From: a virus
IMG/VR virus record: IMGVR_UViG_3300043409_000621
Span: 1-31,352 of that record
Reading direction: 5' to 3' (one strand)
DNA: 31,352 bases
Shown here: in pieces, positions 15,109 through 23,700 of the stretch
Position numbering within the stretch: the stretch's first letter is position 1
Layout of the letters: every line of letters starts with the position of its first letter
Position numbers and translations under genes: made by a program
The notes under the pieces: generated by a model
What the model was told of the DNA's origin: nothing
The model's input: the letters and a program-made list of their open reading frames with translations, nothing else
The model's database searches: none

Positions 15109-16401
15109 ATGCCAAGAAAAATTCAAGATTGCACAAAGGCGCACCTAGTAAGTGTGCCTTTACCAAGTCATGGTACTAGTTATACTGTAATTAGTCACCA
15201 ATTTATTATTGATTATGCATACACAGCTCTTGCTACTGCAGGATTTGCAATAGTAGATGAGGAGTACAGATGTACTGCTGATGGACAAATAGCTCAGGGA
15301 ATTTATAGATTAAACTTTAATTCTGATCCTGAGTTGTCAATGATGTTTGCATGGACAAACAGTTATAATAAACAAGTAAAATTTAAATGTGTAGTTGGCG
15401 CTTATATTAATCAATCCGGATCAGTAATGATATCAGGAGATATAGGTTCATGGGTTAGAAAGCACACAGGTACTGCCGATACTGAAGTAAAAGATACTAT
15501 TGATCAATATGTATCTAATGCTAATATGTATTATAATCAGTTATGTCTTGATAAAGCTGCTATGGAAGGAGTAAGTTTAAACAAAAGAAAACAGGCACAG
15601 CTTTTAGGCGTACTGTTTGCTGAGTATGAAATACTTACTACTGAACAAGCTAGTATGATCAGAGAACAAATGAAGAAACCACAACAAGTATTTGCTAATA
15701 CTGATAGTTTATGGGCTTTTTATAACTTTGTAACTAACTCTCTTCAGACTTCACATCCTAAAACTTGGATGGAAGATCAAAGAATTTTACATTTCTTTAT
15801 AGGTACAATCTGTGATTTTAGTACACCAGTTCAAGGATTAATTGCACCAGTTACATTATATTTAGCAACACCAATTGTAACTGAATCAGAGTTTGTTGAT
15901 CCTAATCAGTTAAGTTTACTAGATCAGATTGCAGATTTAGAAGCAGATCAAATGAATGAAGATGTTAGATATACTGAAGCGGAACTAGCTGATAATCAAG
16001 CGGTGCAAGAAGAGTTAGAAATAGAACCAGTTGTGCACCAGTCAGAAGAAATCATTCTAGATGTTATTGAAGCTGAGGAAGTTCCATTTGCAGAAGAAGA
16101 GTCTATTGAAGTTACAGAAGATGAAGTACCATGGGTTGATAATGAAGTAATTCACTATACGGATCCTGCAGGTAATACATTTGAAGCTCCAGTTATTCCA
16201 GATCCTGAAGATGAAGATGATATTTTGCAAGCACCTGAACCTAAAACAGGAGATGATGCTTTTGAATATAAAGCAGAAGAAGCTAACTTAGATTTAATTC
16301 AAGAAGAAAAAAAAGAAACAACTGATTTAGCAGATTTTGATCTAGACTTTGTTCCTAATGAAAATGAAGAAGATTCTGAAAATATTCCAGACTTTTTCTA
16401 A
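15109..16401 (+). CDS. DUF932-like protein with long acidic C-terminal tail
   Basis: The 430-residue protein starts on the base after the polymerase stop. The N-terminal 270 residues resemble DUF932 (phage/plasmid-like) proteins: MFAWTNSYNKQVKFKCVVGA corresponds to their Asn-Ser core, followed by a glycine-rich segment and RKHTG. The last 160 residues are a very acidic, probably disordered tail ending SENIPDFF, which recalls the partner-binding tip of bacterial SSB (DDDIPF). That ending and the link to the polymerase suggest a replisome accessory or DNA-binding role. This is inference; DUF932 proteins have no settled function known to me. Confidence 0.72.
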   Translation: MPRKIQDCTKAHLVSVPLPSHGTSYTVISHQFIIDYAYTALATAGFAIVDEEYRCTADGQIAQGIYRLNFNSDPELSMMFAWTNSYNKQVKFKCVVGAYINQSGSVMISGDIGSWVRKHTGTADTEVKDTIDQYVSNANMYYNQLCLDKAAMEGVSLNKRKQAQLLGVLFAEYEILTTEQASMIREQMKKPQQVFANTDSLWAFYNFVTNSLQTSHPKTWMEDQRILHFFIGTICDFSTPVQGLIAPVTLYLATPIVTESEFVDPNQLSLLDQIADLEADQMNEDVRYTEAELADNQAVQEELEIEPVVHQSEEIILDVIEAEEVPFAEEESIEVTEDEVPWVDNEVIHYTDPAGNTFEAPVIPDPEDEDDILQAPEPKTGDDAFEYKAEEANLDLIQEEKKETTDLADFDLDFVPNENEEDSENIPDFF

Positions 16402-16442
16402 AGAACCTTATCTATCCATAGGATGAGGGTTAATAATAATCT

Positions 16443-16474
16443 AGGGGATGCAGCAATGTGTCCCCTTTTTTTTT
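16443..16474 (+). terminator. Rho-independent terminator after the polymerase operon
   Basis: A 9-bp stem with two G-U pairs joins AGGGGATGC (16443-16451) to GTGTCCCCT (16458-16466), followed by a run of nine T. The MazG-like gene starts 11 bases after the run. Confidence 0.85.
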
Positions 16475-16485
16475 AAATTTACAAA

Positions 16486-16872
16486 ATGGAAAAGCAATTA
16501 AAAGCAGTAGCAAAATTTCACCGTGCATTTAAACAAGTAGATGGAGTATGGCCACAGAATCTTGAGAAAGATGAAACCGTATTAAGACATAGGTTAATGG
16601 CTGAAGAAAATGATGAGTATCTTGATGCATGTCACAAAAATTCATTAGTTGAAATAGCTGATGCTTTAGGTGATCAGTTATATATTTTATGTGGTACTAT
16701 ACTCAAACACGGTATGCAACATATCATAGAAGATGTATTTGATGAAATACAAGAGAGTAATATGAGTAAACTTGGTCCAGATGGTCAACCTATTCTTAGA
16801 GAAGATGGTAAAATACTAAAGGGTCCCGGATACTTCAGACCAGATATTAGCAAATTTATTAAAGTAGATTAA
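16486..16872 (+). CDS. MazG-like/PRA-PH all-alpha NTP pyrophosphohydrolase
   Basis: The 128-residue all-helical protein has the metal-binding signature of the MazG/phosphoribosyl-ATP pyrophosphohydrolase superfamily: LMAEENDEYLDA (Glu40/Glu41 and Glu44), then EIADALGDQLYI (Glu56, Asp59 and Asp63). The C-terminal stretch with GYFRPDISKFI is typical of phage members. Such enzymes hydrolyse NTPs or dNTPs to monophosphates and may adjust nucleotide pools or alarmones during infection; the substrate cannot be read from the sequence. It follows a terminator and is 1 base from the next small gene. Confidence 0.85.
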   Translation: MEKQLKAVAKFHRAFKQVDGVWPQNLEKDETVLRHRLMAEENDEYLDACHKNSLVEIADALGDQLYILCGTILKHGMQHIIEDVFDEIQESNMSKLGPDGQPILREDGKILKGPGYFRPDISKFIKVD

Positions 16873-16873
16873 T

Positions 16874-17056
16874 ATGCACCCCGTAGCATTTAGAAAAGCA
16901 ATGGCTGAAGCCTACATGGCTGGAGCAGAAGCAATGGCTAGTGGGGATATTGATGTTCCTAGTAAAAAAGAAGCTAAGGATTGGTTTGATAATGAATATG
17001 GATTAACTGTCACAAATTCTGATGAAATATGTGACTGTTGTGAAGAAAATGATTAA
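16874..17056 (+). CDS. Small hypothetical protein (60 aa), Cys-containing C-terminus
   Basis: The 60-residue protein is helical at the N-terminus (FRKAMAEAYMAGAEAMASGD) and ends ICDCCEEND, with three cysteines close together. Three cysteines in a CxCC array could bind metal, but there is no full zinc-finger pattern. It starts 1 base after the MazG-like stop. It is the last gene of the rightward block and is followed by a strong terminator. Confidence 0.7.
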   Translation: MHPVAFRKAMAEAYMAGAEAMASGDIDVPSKKEAKDWFDNEYGLTVTNSDEICDCCEEND

Positions 17057-17060
17057 CTCT

Positions 17061-17092
17061 AGGGGAACTGTAAAAGGTTCCCCTTTTTTTTT
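17061..17092 (+). terminator. Rho-independent terminator at the convergence point
   Basis: A perfect 8-bp stem joins AGGGGAAC (17061-17068) to GTTCCCCT (17077-17084), with an 8-base loop and a run of nine T. It ends the + strand block one base before the stop of the leftward late genes. On the - strand the hairpin is not followed by a T run, so it should stop only rightward transcripts efficiently. Confidence 0.9.
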
Positions 17093-17227
17093 CTATCTAC
17101 CCTGTTTCTTATATGTCTTCTTGTAGTTCTTAGAAGACTTTATCTTAGAAGTTTTTGACTTAGCATGTACACCTGGACGTGATGTTTTAGGTTTTACATA
17201 TGCTCTTGTTGATGCTGTTGTTGCCAT
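17093..17227 (-). CDS. Small basic protein (44 aa) at the end of the late block
   Basis: The frame starts at ATG on the - strand (17227) and stops with TAG (17093-17095), encoding MATTASTRAYVKPKTSRPGV and continuing to KKTYKKQGR. Of 44 residues about 16 are Lys or Arg and there are almost no acidic ones, so it should bind nucleic acid or another acidic partner. Short basic proteins with PGVHAKSKTSK and KKQGR-type endings recur, as far as I recall, in phages of Bacteroidota, with no known function. It begins 5 bases after the cargo protein stop, so it is probably translated from the same late message. Confidence 0.7.
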   Translation of the reverse strand: MATTASTRAYVKPKTSRPGVHAKSKTSKIKSSKNYKKTYKKQGR

Positions 17228-17232
17228 GATTA

Positions 17233-20200
17233 TTATTTTACAAATGTTGATTTAAAGCTTTCTATTGCTACATCTGGTGTTAAGTTATATCCAGAGAAGC
17301 CCATAAGTTTTAAGAAATAAGCCCAAGATTTATTATCACCTTTATCCCATACTCCTGTATCTCTTTTAAATGATAAGTCTTCTTCATCCCAAGTCAATAA
17401 GAATTGACTTACAAATTTTGTAAATCTATCTATTATACCTGTTACAGCTGATGGAGATTGAACAATCCTATACATATCTGGTAAACCAATTATTGGTAGA
17501 TAGGATGCTGTCTCACTTCTCATACGCATTGCTTCATATAGTATAAAGTAATATGCATAAGGCATTTCTTTTTTCTCATCATCATCACCTTCTGCCATTG
17601 AACCTAATACCATGATAAGTGCAGCTAGTGATGCAATTATAGTAAGTTCTGCTACTACTTTTCTAATTTGAGCTTTTTCAAATGGTGTATAGGTACTCCA
17701 CTTTTTAAATATTTCAAACTTATATCTATAAGTATCTTTCATTAAGGTTCTCCAAAATACTCTATACATACCTTCTGTGGCTCCTCCAAGTTCTTCATCA
17801 AATGAAGCACCTTTAAATCTTCTTTTTAAACCGGGAACTAGATGTTTACGGTACATTAGTAACAATCTACCACCAGCAAATCTTTGTAATGTACTCTTAT
17901 CAAAATCATTATATACACCATGCATTCTTTTATTAAGTGCATGTAGAGTATTCATAAAGTCTTGTCTTTGTCTTTCACCAAAGTCTACTCTTTCTATTGT
18001 ACCATCTAGATTAGTAACATCAATTGCTATCTTGTAATTATATACTCTTTTACCGTTCTCATCTTTTGTTACTTCAAATAGTTCTGGTCCATATTTTTCA
18101 TGGGCTTCTAGTAAAGTAATCTCATTACCTGTTTCTTTATCAATTACTTTTTTAGCATCCATCATTGCAAACAAAGTCTTTACTTGAATTTCATGCTCAG
18201 CAAAGTTTTGATTAAAGAATAATGTGTTTGTTCTAAATAGTTTATTTGCTAGACTTGCAGATACATTTTTACCATACTCATCTTTAAAAGTTCCTTGGAT
18301 AGGCTCATATATATCTATTAGTCTTCCCATCCAGCTTTCAGGTTTTGCTCTACCAAAGTCAGCTAAATTATCACCTACTGTTGCCCAATATTTAGTAAAT
18401 CCTTTACGCAAGTTTTTACCATTAAAGTATTCTCCTCCTACAGCTTCAATAGCAACCTGAATATTACCTTGAATATTATTTGCTGTACCTTTAAGTAAAT
18501 CCATAGAAATTGTGGTAATAGCTGATATTGCCATACCTGTATTAGCAATCTTAGATATTTCAAGTCCTAATAGTTTTTCTGCTTTTTGTGATTCTCCTTG
18601 GATTACCATTTCTATAAAAGCATCTACATGCATTTTAGAATAGGAGGTTCCATTATTATTTAGATACTGATCAAATCCTAATTTTTTTGCAGCAATGTTT
18701 AATATTGGTTCACCTGAAGCATTTACCGCAGTTGCTTTTCTTTCACCAATAATAGTTTTGAATGCATTAATCTCAGCATATACTTCATTCATTGCTTGGT
18801 ATCTTCTAGACATAGAGCCAAACTTAAGTACAGATCCTAATAAATCCACACTAACATCATCAGCATTCATTGATTGTGTATAGTATACAGGTAACATTAC
18901 TTGACCTGTTATGGATGCTCTGGCATAGGGTCTTGTATCTAATTCATCACCTTCAGTTACAGCCGTTCCATAAATGTCTTGATCATAGCTCTGGATTTTA
19001 AATGCTTCAATTGTATTTTTCTTTATTAAATTACCAGCTCCTTTTCTAAATACTCTTTCATAGTCTTCCATAGGAATAGAAGGTAGATAGTATCCCATTC
19101 TTTGTGTTTCAGGTATTAATTCCTGGTCTCTAAGATAAGCATCTGTAAGGTATTTATGGTATTCACCTTCTGGTGAAATAGGATTACCTTCTTTATCATA
19201 AAGACTTAACCATGCTTTATTTAAATATTTATTAGAAGGTTCTGTTAATTCACCATAAAATACTTTGATTCCGGTTTTTTTATCTTCACGTACTACTTTG
19301 CTTAACCATTCATCATGTTCTTCTGGTGTAATTATACCTGCATCACGATCTGCTTCTTTAGCTTTTTTAATTTTTATAATCTCTTCAGTAGATTTAGGTT
19401 GTCTGTTTTGCTGATACCAGTTTCTTCTTTTAGCTCTCCATTCTTTTAAAAATCCTTCATGTTCTAATGTATCAATTGCTGATGCATCTTCTTCTAACTT
19501 TGGTTTTGGATTATCTTTATAAAACTTAGATTCTGCTTCACCATAAAGATTAAGATCAAACTTTTGTACAAATGACATTTTATTATCAAATATAAGTTCT
19601 CCATCTTTTTTAACTGCTTTTCCTCTAAAGTCTCTTCTTAATACAGATATTTCTTCATAAAGACCTTTGTTTAATTCAGCTACATTATTTCTACTTCTTC
19701 CGGTTTTAGCTATGAACTCTTCCATTTTTTGAACAGATTCATCTCTTTCCATTATATCCTCCATCTTAGCTCCTTCAAACTGTGACTTTATCATTTTAGC
19801 AAATAAAGCCATAGCACTATCTTCAGAACTAATGAGGGGGTTTAATAAGAAATCAAATACACTTTCATCTTTAGAAGCTGTTCTTAACACATTAGCCAAT
19901 TTAGTTTTATCCAATAGCATATTTTGCCATTTGGTTAACTCTTTTCTATTAGAATCAATGTCTTTATTTTTTGATACATCTGATAAGCTAGAAGTTTTTA
20001 TATCTTCTATTCTTTTTTCATAAGCTTTTATTTGATCTACTATTGATTCTCTATTTGCATAGGTTCTATAGTTTACAAAAGCTTCAGCTAATAAATCTGG
20101 TACTTCTTGAGTAAATGCAATTTTTAAATACTTTTTAATATTTAATGCTTCCTTTACTTTGTCTTGTGGTGTATAATCCGCAAAGTTTTTTCTTTGTATA

Positions 20201-20727
20201 GGAGTGCTAAAAAATTCATCAACATCATCTTGAGCAATTTCATCTAGTACACTATAACCATTAGCAAACTGATTCATCATTACTAAACCTTCTAAGAAAT
20301 CTTTATTTGTTATTTTTCTTTCTTTATAGCTTTCTAGTAAACTGTTAAATTCTTTTTTATACTCTAATGCTTTGTCAAAAACATCATCAATAAACAAGTT
20401 AATAGATTCAACAGCTTCTAACTCTTTTATTTCTTTTATTAATCTGTTTAGTTTAGCTTCTTGTGCTTTTTGATTCTTAACCTTTTTTCTACTTAACTCA
20501 TATCTTTGTTCTTCTAGAAATACTCTAATCTTTTCTACTTTTTCAGTAAATTCTTGGGGCTCTTCTTCAGTTAAATCAGGATTGTCTTCAATAGGAGTTT
20601 CAAACTTATCATCTTCTTCTTGATTAAGTTTATGCCATTCTTCTAGAGCTCTTACTTCATCACCATTTTCTTGGGCAAGAAGTCTTTTCCATTCATCAGT
20701 ATTTTTATTTGGGCAGTTACCTAACAT
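17233..20727 (-). CDS. Large virion (capsid cargo) protein encoded beside the RNA polymerase
   Basis: The 1164-residue protein starts with a short module, NCPNKNTDEWKRLL, of the kind seen at joints of large polyvalent phage proteins. A long charged coiled-coil region (about 60-300) follows, then a mixed middle. Near the C-terminus (about residues 1026-1048) is a hydrophobic stretch, IIASLAALIMVLGS, which could cross a membrane. The stretch after about residue 900 is rich in Arg (MYRKHLVPGLKRRFKG). In crAss-like phages, genes at this place encode large proteins packed in the capsid and ejected with the DNA and RNA polymerase. A membrane-active segment fits delivery through the cell envelope. 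It overlaps the giant gene's stop by 7 bases. The role is inferred from position and architecture. Confidence 0.82.
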   Translation of the reverse strand: MLGNCPNKNTDEWKRLLAQENGDEVRALEEWHKLNQEEDDKFETPIEDNPDLTEEEPQEFTEKVEKIRVFLEEQRYELSRKKVKNQKAQEAKLNRLIKEIKELEAVESINLFIDDVFDKALEYKKEFNSLLESYKERKITNKDFLEGLVMMNQFANGYSVLDEIAQDDVDEFFSTPIQRKNFADYTPQDKVKEALNIKKYLKIAFTQEVPDLLAEAFVNYRTYANRESIVDQIKAYEKRIEDIKTSSLSDVSKNKDIDSNRKELTKWQNMLLDKTKLANVLRTASKDESVFDFLLNPLISSEDSAMALFAKMIKSQFEGAKMEDIMERDESVQKMEEFIAKTGRSRNNVAELNKGLYEEISVLRRDFRGKAVKKDGELIFDNKMSFVQKFDLNLYGEAESKFYKDNPKPKLEEDASAIDTLEHEGFLKEWRAKRRNWYQQNRQPKSTEEIIKIKKAKEADRDAGIITPEEHDEWLSKVVREDKKTGIKVFYGELTEPSNKYLNKAWLSLYDKEGNPISPEGEYHKYLTDAYLRDQELIPETQRMGYYLPSIPMEDYERVFRKGAGNLIKKNTIEAFKIQSYDQDIYGTAVTEGDELDTRPYARASITGQVMLPVYYTQSMNADDVSVDLLGSVLKFGSMSRRYQAMNEVYAEINAFKTIIGERKATAVNASGEPILNIAAKKLGFDQYLNNNGTSYSKMHVDAFIEMVIQGESQKAEKLLGLEISKIANTGMAISAITTISMDLLKGTANNIQGNIQVAIEAVGGEYFNGKNLRKGFTKYWATVGDNLADFGRAKPESWMGRLIDIYEPIQGTFKDEYGKNVSASLANKLFRTNTLFFNQNFAEHEIQVKTLFAMMDAKKVIDKETGNEITLLEAHEKYGPELFEVTKDENGKRVYNYKIAIDVTNLDGTIERVDFGERQRQDFMNTLHALNKRMHGVYNDFDKSTLQRFAGGRLLLMYRKHLVPGLKRRFKGASFDEELGGATEGMYRVFWRTLMKDTYRYKFEIFKKWSTYTPFEKAQIRKVVAELTIIASLAALIMVLGSMAEGDDDEKKEMPYAYYFILYEAMRMRSETASYLPIIGLPDMYRIVQSPSAVTGIIDRFTKFVSQFLLTWDEEDLSFKRDTGVWDKGDNKSWAYFLKLMGFSGYNLTPDVAIESFKSTFVK

Positions 20728-23700
20728 AGTTTATCCAGTATTTTAGTTATTTTATTAAAGTCTTCCTGAGTCTTAGCATTTGCTAAATTATTGATTATAT
20801 CATTAATATCATAACCCTTTACTGCTAATTGTTCTTCTATGTTAGTTGTAGCTCTCTGAGTGATAAGTTTATCAAGAGCATTTTGTATAACTTCAGGATC
20901 TACAGGTGTATCAAGACCTGGTTCAGTTTCCTGCTTACCTGTCTCCATATTTAGATTTCTCACATATATTTCACCCGTTGTTCTATCTACTAAGTCATAA
21001 TTACCATACTTGTTAAGCTTATACATTCTTACTCCATTTGTACCGCTATTGAAATCTGTTGGTTGTTTACCACTCATTTCATGTACAAGAAAGTCATATA
21101 CTTTCATATCATACTCTATACTATCTATTGGAGCCGGGCTTACTGGTGCTTTAGTAGGTTCAACAGTAGGTTGAGAAACTGGTTGAATTACTTCAAACTC
21201 TATAGCATAAGGATATTTTCTTACTAACTTATCTGTTACAGATTTTTCCCAACCTTCTTTTTGCCATGTAGTGTCTTGATATTTTTGTGTAAATTTAGCT
21301 ACATTGGTAATTCTGGTATACACTTGTTTTCCTGTTTTATCAGTCATTCTTATAACTCTTCCAACAAGCTCTGATATTTCACTTAAACCATAATCATTTA
21401 ACATTCTTAGTATATCAGTATAGGCTCTAGTTGTTCTGGTTCTATCTCCTGATATAATAAGATCCATAGTAGACTTACCTTTAAACTGTGGTTGCATTTG
21501 TCTACCACCATCACCATCTTTAAAATTTTGTTCAATAGGAGTTAGACTATCTGCTATATCAAATTCTTCAACACTAGTAGATGATTGAGTATTTAATTTA
21601 GCAGGAGCACTTGACATACCTGATTCTAAATCAGCGGCTCTTCTGAATGTAAAGGTAACTGTATACTTATTTATTGTTCTTCCGTCAGGTAAAGTTATAG
21701 GAGGAAAACTATCATCTGTTTTGTTACTTCTAATTACATCGTGTACAGCTTCAAATCTACCTTTACCACCCATACCAAATGTATAAATGTCACCATTTTT
21801 TAAAGTAAGAGTTTTTGGATTAACCATTTCTCCCATACCTCTAACAGCAGCTCCACCATTATCATCAATTCTTACCTTATGTTCATTACCTAAAACATAT
21901 ACTACAACAGGATAATTCTTTGCAGTATTAGATTCATCAATATCTGTATGTCTAAACAAATTAGTACCTTGAGTATAAATATTATTTAAAGCAATGTCAT
22001 AATCAGACATATCAATACCTAAATTATCCTCAATGTGTTTCTTTAAAAAGTTTAGTTCTGATATAGGTGGTACTACTGTACCATCATTATACTTAGAATC
22101 ATAAAAATATTTAGATTTAACAGCAACCGGATTTCCTTTACCACTAAAATCTACTTGAGCAGGTTCTACAATAAGTTTATCTCCAATAACTTGTTTAGAG
22201 TTATTACCTTTCCATTGCCATCCGTAGCTGAACATTAAATTAGCTGAACTACTACCATTTTCAATATAAGCATTATTCTTAATATTATCTGAAATTGAAT
22301 CAGTTAAATACTTGTCAAACTCTTTTGTAGGATTAGTTGCAACTTGAACAGCTCCATAGGTTGGAATAACGTCAACAACACTAGTAGATGATTGAGTAGG
22401 AGCCGGTGTAGGTGTAGTAGTTTTAGAAACTAGATGCATACCTGTTGAAAGGTTTACATTTTCATAGTATACTTCTCCAGAATCAGGATCCTGATCAATC
22501 ATATCATAATTACCATAACGGTTCTTAATCCATATTGCTGTTTGTGGCATACCTTGTCTCTTCCCTGTAGCTGAATTGTAGAACTTAGAAAAAAGAGTTT
22601 TGCTTGTAAAGAATCTTTCTGGCTTAGCTCCTTTAGCTTTAGTAACCATTTGGTTAAACAAGGTTACATCTTCTTGATTTATGAGTCTTTCTGATACTAT
22701 ATTTTCTCCTTCATCTTCATCAAATGACATTTCAACTTCATCTGTAGAGTTTTCCGTAGTATTATTAGCAGCTATATCAGCCATCTCAGCATGTCTGTAT
22801 TTTTCCGGATTGATCAAATGATTTTTGAATCTATCCATACTAACTACTGTATTGAAGATAGTGTTTAGTGTGTCATCATCTAAGTAGTTGTTAATAAAAT
22901 CAGTTGATGCATCCTTCATTATACTTTTATACTGGATAGGATCTAGCACTTTTGTAAATCCTAATTTAGTGTTACCAATACCATGTTGGTAGAACATCAG
23001 TAAAGAGAATATGTTAAACATCTCAGATATTCTTTTATTATCTGAAACATTCTCTACTTTCATTATACTTGGATCTGATAAGCTTCTTAAGTTTCCATAA
23101 TAGATAGAAGCAAGTTCACCTTGGGCTTCTTTCTTATTATTTAACTGTAGAACTTTTGCACCATCTGCATTTTCTCCTGGAGACAACTGTGCTGTAATTG
23201 GGTAATTAATTTTAAGTACATCACCAAACTCATCAATCAAATTCATAACAGAGTCACTATAGCTGTATTTAGTTTTACCCATTATGTATTTGTTATTAAA
23301 GCTAGCTGCTAGAGCCCGCTCTGAAATATAACTTTCAAATGCAGTATCAACATCATTTAACTCATTGATTCTTTTCTTAAAGTATTTGTTTTTCTCAAGT
23401 TCTTCAATTGGATTATTTACTCTAATGTACTCTCTAGCAATAACATATCTATAGTAGCTAGCTAATGTTTGAAAAGGATCTTGTTTAAGTGTAAATGTAT
23501 CTAGGCCTCTGTTTGTATAACTGTCTGTACTAGTATTGGTAGTTAAATAAGCTTTAGTAGCAAAGTCTCTTTCAATTATTTTTGTGTTAATAGCTATACC
23601 TTCTTCAAATACTCCGGCATCCATTGATAAGTCATCTTTTATTATGATATCAAGATTTTCATACATTTCAGGAATGTTTACTAATTTTCCTTTACCATTT

